Of a stretch of DNA of 64,000 bases, positions 20,591 to 32,741 are shown one piece after another. A program made the position numbers and the translations under genes. Location of the stretch: NCBI GenBank assembly GCA_951640165.1, contig OX621237.1, forward strand, positions 806,001 through 870,000, read 5' to 3'. Numbering within the stretch: position 1 is the stretch's first letter; every line of letters begins with the position of its first letter. Source of the stretch: Pseudoips prasinana (lineage: Eukaryota; Arthropoda; Insecta; Lepidoptera; Nolidae). Under the pieces are notes generated by a model. The model saw only the letters and a program-made list of their open reading frames with translations. It was not told the origin of the DNA and ran no database searches.

Positions 20591-23500
20591 TTGGTCGGAC
20601 TCATTGTTCGGTTTTATCACACTTACAGACTTTTAACCATAAATTTTAACTAAACTCTTTTGTTACTACAGTAGCTACAAAACGTACATCTTGCTGTCAA
20701 TAGTAGGATACTTTGTCGTTCATTAAAGACACTTCATTTAGTCCACTAGTCACTCAAGTACTTTACAGAAGACACTGTTGTCTGAACAGAGCTTGTGCGC
20801 TCCGTTATCTCATAAATAAATAAAAAAAAATATATGTTTATTTCGGGTAACTAATTGCGACCCATAGACAGAAAATACAAACAAAATAATAATGAATAAC
20901 AAAATTAATAATGAAAAATAACAGCAAAAGAATAATAACGCACACGATACTAATTGATTAATAGATAAATATACATATAATTAAATTTAAATTAAATAAC
21001 GCTATATTTAGAAATATTGAAATTACGCCTATATCCCACACTTTATGACTTGCCTCTGGTTATGGAGACGCTCCCGGTTCCAATTTATTAAGTGATATAG
21101 AACTTTTGGACATTTATGTGAAATTGTTTTCTCTCAGAAAAAGTATTATAAAATAGAACAAGTAACGATAGCAAACATAATTATTATATCATTTTACAAA
21201 CCAATTTCTTTTGTCCAATCATCAATCATCCATATCTTTTAACACATTTTCCTTGGAGGATTTACCTTGGCAATGCCAGGTTTAGGCGTTTCCAAGTAAG
21301 TAGTATATCTAATTATCGGCTGTAGGTTTTTTCGTTGTAATGTAATCGTCGAATGGTACTGTACGGACTTAAGAAGTACTTATATATCGTTAAGTTAGAA
21401 GGTAATTAATCTAAATAATTGCCCGCCCACCGAAGTCATCCAGCTACTCGATACAGATCCACACTATCAAAACTAACAAAACCCTATCAACTAGTATTGT
21501 TATGATGGAAATAATATTATTATAATGAGCACAGGAACAAAATACCTTCCCATTAACGGATATGCCTAAGTAAAGCTGAAGTATTAATAAATAATTCCAA
21601 TATATTACAAGTTATAGGTATAATTACATATTACAAGTTATTACAAAACAAAAACATTGGGAAGAGTACGATACTTACTTCCATTTCCCTCGATTTTTAA
21701 AATATGAGTCAGTTGTGAGGTGAAGTAAAAAGATAAGTACCTAATCTTATAGATTTAGACAAAATCCTATCCTACTTCTTATTATATAACAAATGTGAAG
21801 GGTAATATTTCATGTTTATTGTGTATCTTTATGTATCAACAAAGATTTGTTTTGGATCTAGTTAGCTGAGGGGCTAATGTCCACACACAAAGCCGTCAAC
21901 CCCGGTTGTTATGAAAATATAAATGACAATCGTGTTCGGAAATCTATTATAACTTGGAGCCAGGTCCAACTACCTTGGTAGCTTGGTTTACTGTGGTAGG
22001 TAGTCAGTTGTTAACGGGTGAGATTGGGTGACGAATCCAATAGAAATGATGAAGCTGAAGTAATTTAGTTTAAAAAATAGAACTATACTTCAAAAAATTA
22101 TTTTTAAAATTTAAACTGTTTATTTCAAATATGTGAAATCTTAAATTTAAAGATTATCTATATTGTAGTCCCAGCGTAGTATGAAGTAGCGCTAAGGAAG
22201 GTGTCATGATTATAGTGATTGGCCCCGACACGCATCGCCCTCCAAGTACTTATCATTGATAAAGTATTTTTTTAATAGGTTTTTTACTGGTTCTGTTTTT
22301 ACTTTTGTTGTTCTTGTTCTGTTTTTACTTTTTCACCTATATTCCACTTATCTTCGTAGATGTAACAATTAGTTCCGCTGTCATAAATGTCTATGGGGCT
22401 TCGAAATGCTGATTGCTCATAAATAAGTATCTTATGAAAATGACTATGAGCATTAGAAAATAATATTTGAGGGTGAGAAAACCTTAATAACATAGTCCTA
22501 CTTGGAACTTGATTAAACTTATCAAAGATCATGTCCAAACAAAATGTTTACATTTTATTTGCTGAACAATTACAATGAAATCCTCGGGGCTATTCCCACA
22601 GACCCAAAGTAAAGTATCGAAAATTGCATTTGTTTAATTTACTGGCACCGTATTATTCCTACAAAAAGTTTCGCTTGAGGTTATTAAAAGTTTATAAATA
22701 AGTTTCTTTGTATTTGACGGGATGTTTATTATTTAATCGCTGATAGTGTTCTATAAACTATTTTTTTAAGTCTAAACATAGTGGAGAGTAAAACATAGCG
22801 GTTTTGTGCTCTACGAGATCGAATGAAGAAGTACTTGTTCAGTCAAGCCCATAGAACAAGTGAAAATTACTTAAATATAATTCCTGCCACACTGCCGTCT
22901 ACTATTGCAACACTAATCACAGAGCCATTTAATGCGTGTACTTTTTACAGCTATGAAAATACCATGATGAATATAGCATCAAAATATATATTTTTGTTGT
23001 ATTCATAACTTAATTTGTTGTGACATCAGTGTAACTTATCATTTTATTGACTATTATTTTATTGACATAGAAATTTATTAATTTTATTAAGTACCTAACT
23101 ATCGCTGAGATCGAATGTTGCATTACCATTTATACCAATGTATAAAATGTAGTCATGGCTACATAAAAAGACGTTTAAAATACTTTTAACCGCTCAAATT
23201 GTAGTACATACTTTTTTATTAATATCTAATATAATACGATAAAAAGTCATATCATGCTTATTACGATCATAGAGTTTTGATCCAGCGGTGTAAATCATGT
23301 AATTTAGGTAATCGTGCCTAAAATGTTATGGACATCGTCAATCGCCATATCAGAAAAGTCTTCATGTAAAAGTTGAAATTAGTTTTGGTGTCTGGAACGT
23401 TATGAAACTACCTTCTTTGCTTCAAAAAGCATGTTATGTCATCGGTACCTTGTCGACCAACAGTTACGCCGATAGCTACAGGTGATAAAACCACATTGCC

Positions 23501-24178
23501 TCATTACCTCCATTACAAGTTCTCAAGGCGTTTCAAGGTAACAACTTAGAAAACGCCTAACTTAGCGACTTGTTTATAATTTTCACTTTTAGTCCCGCTA
23601 CATGACTTGTACCCAAATGACGTCAGTCTCACAAGGTGTACCTACTGTGTAACAAATGAGGCATTGGGGTCGGGCCATAAAAAACGCGGCGCAGAGGCGG
23701 GCGTGGCGTCGGCCAATTTATCGCTACATCGGGTCGCCTTACATCCCATGGGTACGATTCGGCCCTGTTTTAATTTCCCCAGGATTTCCTCTTGAATACA
23801 AAACCACTCTTATAATGTTTTCTTTTGTCTTTAGTACGGCCTCGATTCAATTATAATAACGTGCCATGACCTAAAATTATTGAATTTGCTTTTTTACTCG
23901 GTGTGAATAGTAATGAAAACAATAGTTTTTTACATTAAAACGAAACGATTTTTAGCTAAAGTTAGTTTTATGTAATAATTAAGTACATATAAAATAACAT
24001 TCACATTTTCTAATTTCGTTGCCAATATTAAATATATATTGCTTTTTCTCTTTCTTTGCTGTATACTTTTATTTATGGACATTTTTGAATTTTTTGACTG
24101 TACCCATAGACAAAACATAGCGCACTGTATTTACTACTACACACTGATTTACAAATAATAAATTATTGATTGAACATT
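20591..24178. other. Long non-coding stretch
   Basis: No convincing gene. A CpG-richer patch with GACGTCAG and a CATAAAAAACGCGGCGCAG stretch lies at 23595-23770 and might be promoter-like. A minus-strand frame at 22299-22538 (about 77 codons from an ATG) has balanced composition but no recognised relative. Confidence 0.4.
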
Positions 24179-24292
24179 AAAATTCTTCCAAAATCAGAGA
24201 TACAAAATGAAATTTTTTGGTATTTTAAATATTTATTATATTTAAAATACCAAAAATTTTCATTTTGTATCTCTGATTTTGGAAGAATTTTA
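24179..24292. repeat. 114-bp palindrome (MITE-like)
   Basis: Arms of about 53 bp (24179-24231 and 24239-24292) match almost perfectly: AAAATTCTTCCAAAATCAGA at one end and its complement at the other, with an AT-rich centre. Confidence 0.85.
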
Positions 24293-24829
24293 TTTATAAA
24301 AATAAACAAAATATAAAGCCGTGTGGTTCGCGGCCCAGAAACAGTAACAGGGTCACCCAGCAGCGTCACCTGTGTGCTACGTACCTCCTACCTGCGGTCA
24401 CCAACTCGCATGCCAAGCTCGTTGAATGTAGGAGGCCAGGTGTGGACTATATCGGTGAGAATGATGATGTGGTGGGGAAGAAGATTTGTATGTCATCTTA
24501 ACAATTTTTTTATTCGAAAAACATTGTAATTGGTTTGCTGGGTTCGTGGTTCAGTACACACAAAATCAATTGTCAATTTCCTTTAAGCCACATTAAAGTT
24601 ACAAAATATGCTTTTTGTCACATTTCGCCATATTCGGTGCCATAAATGTGTTATATTAAATGTATATAAAAGATTTGACAAGTTATTTACAAAGCATTAC
24701 TGTAATTTGAATATTGACATTAAAAATCTAAAATATTTATAGTCCGAAATGTAGATCATACATAATTATATTGGATTATGGATTCTTAACCATTTTTTAA
24801 GACTACACCCGCATTTGGTAATTTAATAA

Positions 24830-24955
24830 TAATGTCCTCCCGACCGAATTTGGGCCACGGCGGCCAGTCTCAACAGAGATTAGACATCTGCGCACGATAT
24901 ATAGTGCTCGTTCTCTGCGGGTGAACACGCTACCGCTAGACCAACGAGGGAATTT
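24830..24955 (-). repeat. SINE family B, partial
   Basis: It contains CCGACCGAATTTGGGCCACGG, CTCAACAGAGATTAG, then directly the tRNA-like head GAACACGCTACCGCTAGACC. The internal body found at 43205-43580 is deleted. Confidence 0.7.
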
Positions 24956-25063
24956 AATCCCTGTGTCGCGGGGTACTTTACAGACATATAATTGACGGAC
25001 GCGCGGGAGTCGTACCCGTGACACGAAGTGGCGAGGCGACTGTCTCAGCCCCTGCGCCGCACG
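24956..25063 (-). repeat. SINE family A, minus strand
   Basis: CTGTGTCGCGGGGTACTTTA, then ATAATTGACGGACGCG, then a head with AGTCGTACCCGTGACACG and GGCGAGGCGACTGTCTC. It abuts the family-B copy. Confidence 0.7.
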
Positions 25064-25467
25064 TTTAGTCTTTTATTTAATTTATTTATTTGCTCCTCGA
25101 ACATGAAGGATACACATTTTAACTGTCACTTATAATACCAAATTTCGTGACTTTATTCATGAATACAAACTGAATAAACTTTATTATTTTACAATAACTA
25201 TATTTATGTTACTTTTTTCATTTTACTCATTCAATTGTAAATTATTTATTTACTCATTAAAAATTTGCATTGTGTTTGAATCCGTATAGAATACATATTA
25301 ATTAATTTATACAATAGAAAAAACAATAAATTGAAATAATAACAAAACAACAAAATATAATAATACGATACAATAGTCCACACATTAAATTTAAATAAAA
25401 TAAAAACAAACTACAAAACATTAATTTGTCACGTCATTACAAATAACATTAAGATTATAATTGGGTT
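25064..25467. other. Very AT-rich non-coding stretch
   Basis: On the minus strand this would be the 3' UTR region of the LINE fragment that follows. No separate feature. Confidence 0.4.
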
Positions 25468-26018
25468 TTACAATTCAGTCACAGCATAAAAACACTTCTC
25501 CAATAGGAAGGCCTTAAACCTTGTTTTAAATATGTTCGTATTCTAAACTGTTTCCTTCAAAAATGCTGGTAACTTATTAAATAATTCCACTCCTTGGTAC
25601 TGAGGGCAATGTTTAACAATATTTAATTTAGGAACCATGTTATTTTTAATAGTTTTCCTTCGCGTATTCTCTCTATGATCTCTTCCTTCTTTTGTTTCAT
25701 ATCAGTGTATGTATTTTGCAAAATTACTAAGAATTAAGAAAATGTATAGACTTGGTACTGTTAGTATTTTTAATTTGACAAAATATTCTCGACATGATTC
25801 CCATTGCGGTATTTTGACAATGGTTCTTATAGCGCGTTTTTGAAGAACGAAAGTTCTGTGACAATTATAATTGTAACTGTTTCTCCAGCACATGATACTA
25901 TACCTCAACCTTGATTCCACAAGACCATGATATACAGCTAATAGGTGTTTAATGTCAATTTGATCCCTTAAGCTTCTTAATGCATAACAAGCTGATGATA
26001 GATTCGAGTCAATAGTCG
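25468..26018 (-). pseudogene. LINE RT C-terminal domain, dead (family J)
   Basis: The minus-strand translation runs from SSACYALRSLRDQI through LVESRLRYSIMCW, FVLQKRAIRTIVKI and KILTVPSLYIFLIL to FNKLPAFLKE and FKAFLLEKCFYAVTEL. This is the region downstream of the RT domain in a common insect LINE. Two in-frame stops are seen, one after KYIH and one after KETV. The segments at 40054-40443 and 46998-47135 are relatives. Confidence 0.8.
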
Positions 26019-26021
26019 CGA

Positions 26022-26222
26022 ACTAAATAACTTAATACAAACTAGCTAAATATCACTACCATTATAAAATAAATTGTATAAATGTTTTAACATTGCGTGT
26101 ACCTAAATAAAATATCTGTAATAAGTAACTAGAAATAATAACTTTATTACTACAAACATGTTCTGAGTATTTATAAGCGCTTTTCTAAAGTCTACGTGAA
26201 TAAAAACCTTTTTTATTTTTCT
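26022..26222 (+). repeat. Repeat family F, 3' part
   Basis: ACTAGCTAAATATC, ATAAAATAAATTGTATAAAT, ACTACAAACATGTTCTGA and AAAGTCTACGTGAATAAAAA appear in the order of 30597-31083. It begins 4 bp after the dead LINE fragment ends. Confidence 0.75.
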
Positions 26223-26667
26223 ATTTATTTAATTTAATTTAATTCACTTTTAATATTTATAGTAATTCAATTTGGTTGCTAATATTAAACATGTCCATGG
26301 CAGTTTTTAAGTACCTAAGTAATTTTGAAAACTCATCAGTTCGTTAGTTTGTTTATCTTTCGGTAGTTTATTTTAATTGCTTGGGTAAAATTGAATATTT
26401 TCGATTATCCTATTTATTTTTATAAACGGTCGGTGTAGATGATAAACGTTCTGAACGTACGCCCAGCGCAACAGCAAAGCGCAATGCAATAGTCTGGAGG
26501 TTTTTGGACTTATTTATTTAATGACCGTATGGGCGGACTAGGACTGCAATCAAGTTTCTAATGAAGTACGCTTGACATTGTATAAGACTTTACTGCTTAA
26601 TTGCTAACTTGACTAGTACAAGTGTATGTTAAAGCTATTGTGGACAACACAGGTACATAGATGTTAT
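26223..26667. other. Non-coding stretch
   Basis: No supported feature. Confidence 0.4.
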
Positions 26668-26942
26668 CCATCGGCTTTATTTTCTAGAAACATGGCTGAC
26701 TGATATGTTCACAGTTGCATGTGAAAGAACTAATGATGTTGAGAACACTTTCCAATCTTATCTCAAAAATGGGAAATCATAAATTTAATCGTCCGGCGGT
26801 CGGGTCGGGTTTTGAGATAAGATTAACGCTTTGCATTGCGAATAATGCTATAAAATTCTAATTTAATAATTTGGAAGGTATTATCAATATGCAACTGAGA
26901 ACATATCAGTCGGCCATGTTTCTAGAAAACAAAGCCGATAGA
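26668..26942. mobile_element. MITE-like unit with about 53-bp inverted repeats
   Basis: 26668-26720 and 26889-26942 are inverted repeats with few mismatches (ATCGGCTTTATTTTCTAG ... AACATGGC and complement). The centre carries SINE-derived DNA: TCTTATCTCAAAAATGGG near 26757 and its inverse TTTTGAGATAAGATTAACGC near 26810, with CGTCCGGCGG between. The same centre sequence reappears at 27085-27150. Confidence 0.7.
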
Positions 26943-27019
26943 TAATAACTAGATACATCCTCCAGAAGGCTGTTACCAAGGGAATCCTAAATTTGATCTG
27001 CCAGCGTGTATCGTTCGTA

Positions 27020-27150
27020 GCTTATCGCAGAGCGCCTACCCCGGATTGGTAGATGGTGCAGGTTCGAGACCCGCCGGACGATTAAATTTATGATTTCCCA
27101 TTTTTGAGATAAGATTAATGCTTTGCATTGCGAATAATGCCATAAAATTC
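27020..27150 (+). repeat. tRNA-headed SINE related to the 26.75-26.87 kb centre
   Basis: GGTAGATGGTGCAGGTTCGAG and ACCCGCCGGACG form a B-box region. This is followed by TTTGAGATAAGATTAATGCT and GCATTGCGAATAATGCC, which are shared with 26810-26870. Confidence 0.6.
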
Positions 27151-27189
27151 AAATGTAACCTTCCAATCTATTATTTTATGTTTAATATC

Positions 27190-27385
27190 ACTTTCTTATC
27201 CACCAGTCTTATTATATGATGGGACGGCTACCGAAACGACTGGAGATAGGTCAGGCACAGGGGTGTAAATATCACCAACTCCAAGACACCAAGCTAATAC
27301 TATGAAGTTATTATTTTACAGAAATGTCCCTTAATCACTTTTTAGCACGGCAGACATTTGAACCCGTATAATATGCATACGAGTA
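27190..27385 (-). repeat. SINE family B, degenerate
   Basis: GATGGGACGGCTACCGAAAC and GATAGGTCAGGCACAGG match 43346-43397. TTACAGAAATGTCCCTTAAT and TTTGAACCCGTA match the later part. Confidence 0.5.
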
Positions 27386-27470
27386 CAAGGGACCTGTAAC
27401 TATATGTGTTCAGTTACCGTATATGACAAAATAGTAAATAGCGCATGTCGATGATCAAGAATTATTAGAT

Positions 27471-27815
27471 ACTAGTTGTGCCCAGCGATTTTACCCGCGT
27501 TAAATATTATAAATTATCATAGCTCCCCCCGTATCCCCCCCTTATCTGATAGCGTGATAATATGTATCCTATATGTTGACCCGACCTCTTAGTAATATTC
27601 ATGAAAAAAATTTAAGTAAATCCATGCAGTACGTTTTGAGTTTAGCAAGGACATACATACAGACAAACAGACACACAGACAAAAATTCTAAAAACTATAT
27701 TTTTGGCTTCGATATCAATGGTAGATCACGCTCCAAGTATCTTTTTAAAAAAATATTCAATGTACAGTTTTGACTTTCCTACGATTTTTATTATATATAG
27801 ATATTATATATGTAT
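27471..27815 (+). repeat. RTE-type LINE 3' end (family H)
   Basis: ACTAGTTGTGCCCAGCGATT, TTTTACCCGCGTTAAATATT, GACCCGACCTCTTAGTAATA, ACAGACAAACAGACACACAG and a terminal TATGTATAGATG. It is closely similar to 53064-53386 and 63091-63416. Confidence 0.85.
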
Positions 27816-28799
27816 AGATGAAGAGGTCAAAGTCAATCAAAATGTTGAACCGCCGAAAAAGCTCTATCTTATTTATAAAGAAAATAATGAATTAATGACA
27901 CTGACGTATATGACATACATTTTAATACAAAATCTGTGTTACTCTTCAAAATTTCAAAATCGTATAGCCGAATTTCACAAACGTTTATAAAACAAATGAA
28001 CTCTTCAAGTGTGCATTAAATTCGCACTCCAAAAGTTGTCTCTTTGAAAAACTCAAACATCACGAGCAATTCATAAAAGTTGGAGTTTCAAGCGCTGAGT
28101 GAGATCGTCTGGGACTCAATACTAAAGAATTTCGTGGAGCAAATAATCTAACATCAGTCATCACATTTTTAAACCTTATTATGCACAGAATATGTTATGT
28201 ATAATATATGTTATGTATAAAAAGATATTGGTGCCTTGTTGTGGTATCGAATGGCACTTAAGAAAAGCCGTTCATTTGATACATATGTTCAACGCTTAAT
28301 GATAGAAATATTTAAATGAGATTTGATGATCTGATGAATCTTGTGTACGGATGTACTAATATCTTATATATATAGTCCTCTTTATCGATTTCGATAACGG
28401 CGACCCTTTGAAATCACCTTCACTTAATTTTAAATACTCGGTCACAACTAGAACAATAAAGTTGGCCTGCCATGTTGTATGTATACGTGTAGGTGGGCTT
28501 AGGCTTCTCTTTGCGTATTTGGCGTTTCTCAGTTAACGATTTGTGGCGCTTTTCTTCAAAACAACTTATGCTTTTATGAATGGTAGAGCGCCAAGACGAC
28601 CTGTGTAAACACAACGTGTGATGATGAGTATTCGGCACGTTACTTACTAATTTTGTTGTTGATTCTGCGACGTTTTAATTTTCTTAATTTCAATGTTTAG
28701 TCTAGAAGCCCTTAATCTTTTCTTAAGCCGGAATATTTTAAAGTCTGTTGCTATTATTATTTTATATTATTTTATTTTATTTATATTATTAAATTTTGA
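27816..28799. other. Non-coding stretch
   Basis: No supported gene. A minus-strand frame at 28420-28638 ends with a CxxC-containing tail (LYCSSCDRVFK) but is otherwise unrecognised. Confidence 0.35.
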
Positions 28800-28905
28800 C
28801 ACTCATCATATCAGCCGAATGACGTCCACTGGTGGACAAAGGCCTCCCCCAAAGATCTCCAGAATTGCCGGTCTTGCGCTATCCGCACCCATGCGCATGG
28901 CATTG
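28800..28905 (+). repeat. Repeat family E
   Basis: ATCATATCAGCCGAATGACG, TCCACTGGTGGACAAAGGCC and AAGATCTCCAGAATTGCCGG, then GCGCTATCCGCACCC. Confidence 0.8.
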
Positions 28906-30596
28906 AAATTTTGATACTCATTGCGTAGAAATTCATGAAAAATAAAAAGTAAATGGCATAACAAGTCTATTACAATTTGTAGTATTTCTCTTTACCCATC
29001 ATTAATATTTATCATCAGGTTAAAGGTATTCTAAATGTTCTTGTATTGGTAATGTTGCCCGAATACTGGCAGCATTACCACGCTGTAAGGCAATACCTAT
29101 TTGTTGGGCAAAATATAAGCGTTATTAATTAAATAAATTTAAGGTCTTTGATAAATTATATGGGAATATTCTTGTACATTGTAATTAAAAGTTTGAGTAA
29201 ATATAGTATAGTTTCAGTGTTATGTATGTATTAAGAACAGAACAACCTGTAAAATGTACATTCAAGGTAATGTTAATACATTCACTTTTTTAAATAATGA
29301 TCTGCAATAATCGTGGTTTCATAGTTACACCGCATATACACAGATTTTTGGGTGTATATAATTTGGATTTGCGACATTTGAATGTCTTATGTTAAGGTGA
29401 AATTTAGTTCATGATGTAAAAACTAGACTAATCTTTTTGGCTGATTGAATTAGGGTACCAATAACTAATAAATCTTTCTTAACAATACAAAACTTTACTT
29501 TAAAAATGGATTATTCGTAAAATTGTTGACAGCAAGTCATCTGACGCGACAAACAAAAATGTTATTGGACTTTTTTGTTTTGTTATATATATCATTTTCA
29601 GATTTTTCAGTGGATCAGAAAATTGATTTTATCTTATTTAATATCCAAGTAATGTTTCATTTAACCCTCTGAATAACATTTATGTAACGTGACATAAATC
29701 CACATTGAAAGCGAAATTAAATCACTGTTAATAGCTGGCAAGATTACAGAGTGTCATGTTAAGTAATTACTGGGAAGAGACGACATGGGACTGCACTATG
29801 CAAATAAGAGAACATTCACTGTGACACAAGTAGGAGTCGGCTGTGAGGTATATGTGTCGAATATTGACAAGGCCTTGAGAGGACGGCGGGCGGCACTGGG
29901 TGAACGGTGCGTCGGATGTAACGTATTAACCGCAGTAGTAGAGATATTTTGGGGCTCTATTTATGGTTACATTATTAGTACACATGGCTATATCAAGCTA
30001 TACATTTTCAGTATAAGCTGATGATTTTCATACAATGAGAGTTCAGCGTATAGTGGAAATGTATGTCTTGATATGTAGCCGTATGTTCAACATTTATATG
30101 TATTAGCCAAGATGAAGTTACATTTATAATGGGAATAGAGAGGAAAGTGAAACTCGTGACATAAGCTCTCTCGAAATAATAATAGTCTTGTTGCACATGC
30201 TACTTGTCTCCATAATATCTTCTTTATGGGGTAGTATTTAGGCTTCTGCAACAAACTTCCCAATGACATCACTAAATAGTCAGTCAACAAATTTAAAACA
30301 TAAATTAAAGCAATAATTCCTGTTTTAATAGAGTCTTGCAATAAATAACCTACCTGCACATTGCTCGCTGGAGCCATATAGACTATGACTGATCTGCTGA
30401 GTTACGTGAAATATCTGTAAATGATTGCTATCATATACTTAATTGAAAATTATTGACTCTGTCTCAAAATGAATAATGTTATTGTTACGAAGTTTTTCTT
30501 TTGTATACCTAAATATAATCTAAAATAATAAGCATTCAGACAACCGATCGAGCATATATTGTGTTTGCCTACTAAATAATTACTTACTCTAATTGG
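28906..30596. other. AT-rich non-coding stretch
   Basis: No supported gene or recognised repeat. Confidence 0.4.
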
Positions 30597-31083
30597 ACCA
30601 AATCCCGTGTTCCTGCCCGCTTGAGTATGTTTCGCCGGACCGTCTCAACTGGGTCGTGTTGAAACCGGTAGTAGATGAACCCACTGAGTTTGTTTCGCTG
30701 GGTCTTCTCAGTTGGGGCGCATTGAATCCGGTAGTAGCATTAAAGCGCGACGGTCGTTATTAACACAAGGTCCGTCATAATAATAATACCGTAAAATAGA
30801 CAGAACCATTGAAAATATGTAGTAAAAATATTAGACTTAAACTAGATAATTAAACATAATCTCTTGACAATAACTTGATACGAGCTAGCTAAATATCAAT
30901 GCTATAATAAAATAAATTTTATAAATGTTTTCATACAATGTGTACCTAAATATCTATGTTACTAGAAATAATAATGTGTACAACTAAATTACTACAAACA
31001 TATTCTGACTATTTACAAGCGCTTTTTTAAAGTCTACGTGAATAAAAACCTTTTTTATTTTTATTAGTTTAATACTTAAGTAA
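30597..31083 (+). repeat. Repeat family F, longest copy
   Basis: The 5' part is GC-richer and holds two diverged copies of a roughly 60-bp unit, each ending ACCGGTAGTAG or TCCGGTAGTAG. It then passes CGACGGTCGTTATTAACACA, AGACAGAACCATTGA and ACGAGCTAGCTAAATATC, and ends AGTCTACGTGAATAAAAACC plus a T-rich tail. Confidence 0.8.
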
Positions 31084-31559
31084 AAAAATGGAAGGGGGTA
31101 AAATGTATTGGTATGTACTGTAGTAAGGAAACATTGAACCTAAACCGTTAATATAGGAACTTTTTAGAGACTGAACGCTTAAATATAAAAAATAAATCAA
31201 GTACTTAGTGCATTTAATTGGCAACACGAATGCTGGACATTTTTTGTCACTTTTTGAAATAAACTTAATATACGTTAATATGTCTAAAAATTTACCGAAA
31301 ATTACCGATTTCGCAATAAAATGGAGAGATGCAGCCCTAAAGTCCGAGTAAATTGGTTAATGAGCCTCGATGCCTGGGAGCTACGTAGACGCACAGATTG
31401 ATTAACTGCCTGTGCAATGATAAATATGGCTGGTGAAAATCTAAAGAAGCAAGATCTTTCAGGGACTGGTAGGCAATAGTCTGGCATAAATCACATTATT
31501 GCGGCTGATTAGTAATACACATTTTTTTTTAATTTAAAATATGGAGGCGCTCATAGCTA
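31084..31559. other. AT-rich non-coding stretch
   Basis: No supported feature. Confidence 0.4.
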
Positions 31560-31802
31560 GATGCTCTCACTGGTCCATAAGTGATCGGCGAGGTTAAGCA
31601 ACTAGGCTCACGGTCAGTCCAAAGATGGGTGACTGCCAAAGTGTTTTAATTTCTGAGCGTCTCCGTGCTTCGGAGGGCACGTTAAGCTGTCGGTCCCGGT
31701 TGTAGCCATTAGGCTATAGTCGTTAAGCCATGTCAGAGGCCTGCTGGGCGGCTTGAACAACTCTGACACCAGGGTTACCACTGCCCATACGATAAGTAAG
31801 TT
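31560..31802 (+). repeat. 5S-rRNA-like SINE (family G), best copy
   Basis: The first 80 bp resemble the 3' two-thirds of 5S rRNA. AAGTGATCGGCGAGGTTAAG with CAACTAGGC corresponds to the box A region. CAAAGATGGGTGACTGCC corresponds to the box C region (5S consensus TTGGATGGGTGACCGCC). The body contains GTCGGTCCCGGTTGTAG and GGCGGCTTGAACAACTCTGA, and the end is CCATACGATAAGTAAG. It would be read by RNA polymerase III through an internal 5S-type promoter. Confidence 0.75.
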
Positions 31803-31822
31803 ATTTAAAATATACGGGCCGA

Positions 31823-32035
31823 TTGGCGGCGTGGGTAGACACTTGCCATTCATGCCCCAGGTCTTGGGTTTGCTTCCTACCCAGGACAGATATTTGTGTG
31901 CATGAACATGTATGGTGCCCTTTGTCTGGGTGTTATTATCTATATAAGTATATATTTAAAAAAGTAGTATATGCAGTATACATATGTGTTATGTGGCTTC
32001 CATCGTACAAGCTCTGCTTAGTTTGAGATCAGATA
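31823..32035 (+). repeat. SINE family C relative, diverged
   Basis: The tRNA-like head is GATTGGCGGCGTGGGTAGAC followed by TCTTGGGTTTGCTTCC. The body has ATATTTGTGTGCATGAACA, and the end is CAAGCTCTGCTTAGTTTGAG with ATCAGATATGGCCG. Confidence 0.65.
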
Positions 32036-32498
32036 TGGCCGTTTGTGAAAAATGTTAATAAAGTAATTAATAAGAAAGATCTTTCAACCAAGTGCAATTC
32101 GGACTTGTAGACGAAAGATTCCATACAATCGACCTAGATCGTCAGTCTTCGGGGAAAAACATAACCTTTTTTTTCATAAGGAATTGAGTTTTCTGAGATA
32201 CAGCTCGCTTATATACAGACCGACAGATGGATAGCCGATCAGCGGAGGCTTAGTGGTTTCCGATGACACTCTTTCGATACAACTCCTCCTTAATGGCTGT
32301 CTTTTTGTACAATCATTTAAAAATGTACTATACAAGTATTATGAAGCTCTATTATATAATATTATTGTTTTGAACAATAAAATATTCCTGTTAAAAAAAT
32401 GTGAGACTTTTTTAAATTGAAAAATACTGTAAGAGTTGAGACTGAATGGTAGTAATTTTGCAGTGTCTATTAATTTATACGGTATTTTCTGCTTTTAG
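32036..32498. other. AT-rich stretch with repeat debris
   Basis: The stretch around 32085-32330 resembles a common lepidopteran repeat (TGAGATACAGCTC ... AGACCGACAGATGGATAG). No gene. Confidence 0.35.
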
Positions 32499-32741
32499 AC
32501 AAAGCAAGTGCTTAATCGAGTATCAGTTGCCAATGTCACAGTTTCATCCTCTCAAATAGAATATTTGCAGCGAAAATATTCCGATATTCAACCCATCACT
32601 ATAGATAACTATTCTACACTTCGCTTTGTTAAGCTTGATTGGCGTTCAACCATTACGGTATTGGTTGGATGCGTCCGCTCTGCTTGTATTGCGCTGTGTT
32701 ACGCCATATTCTTAATTATTGTTGTACATCATTACAGCTAA
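32499..32741 (+). other. Possible exon or old coding fragment
   Basis: After TTTTCTGCTTTTAG, a good splice acceptor, a frame stays open for 80 codons (begins TKQVLNRVSVANVTVSSSQI, ends with a hydrophobic run SACIALCYAIFLIIVVHH). It runs into a family-D repeat at 32733. There is no ATG start and no recognised family. Balanced codon content and the acceptor suggest coding origin, but chance is not excluded. Confidence 0.25.

Noticed and set aside
22299..22538. Minus-strand frame of about 77 codons from an ATG
   Set aside because: Composition is balanced, but no relative is recognised and no promoter or splice context is visible.
24163..24369. Minus-strand frame of 68 codons
   Set aside because: It is made mostly of the two arms of the palindrome at 24179-24292.
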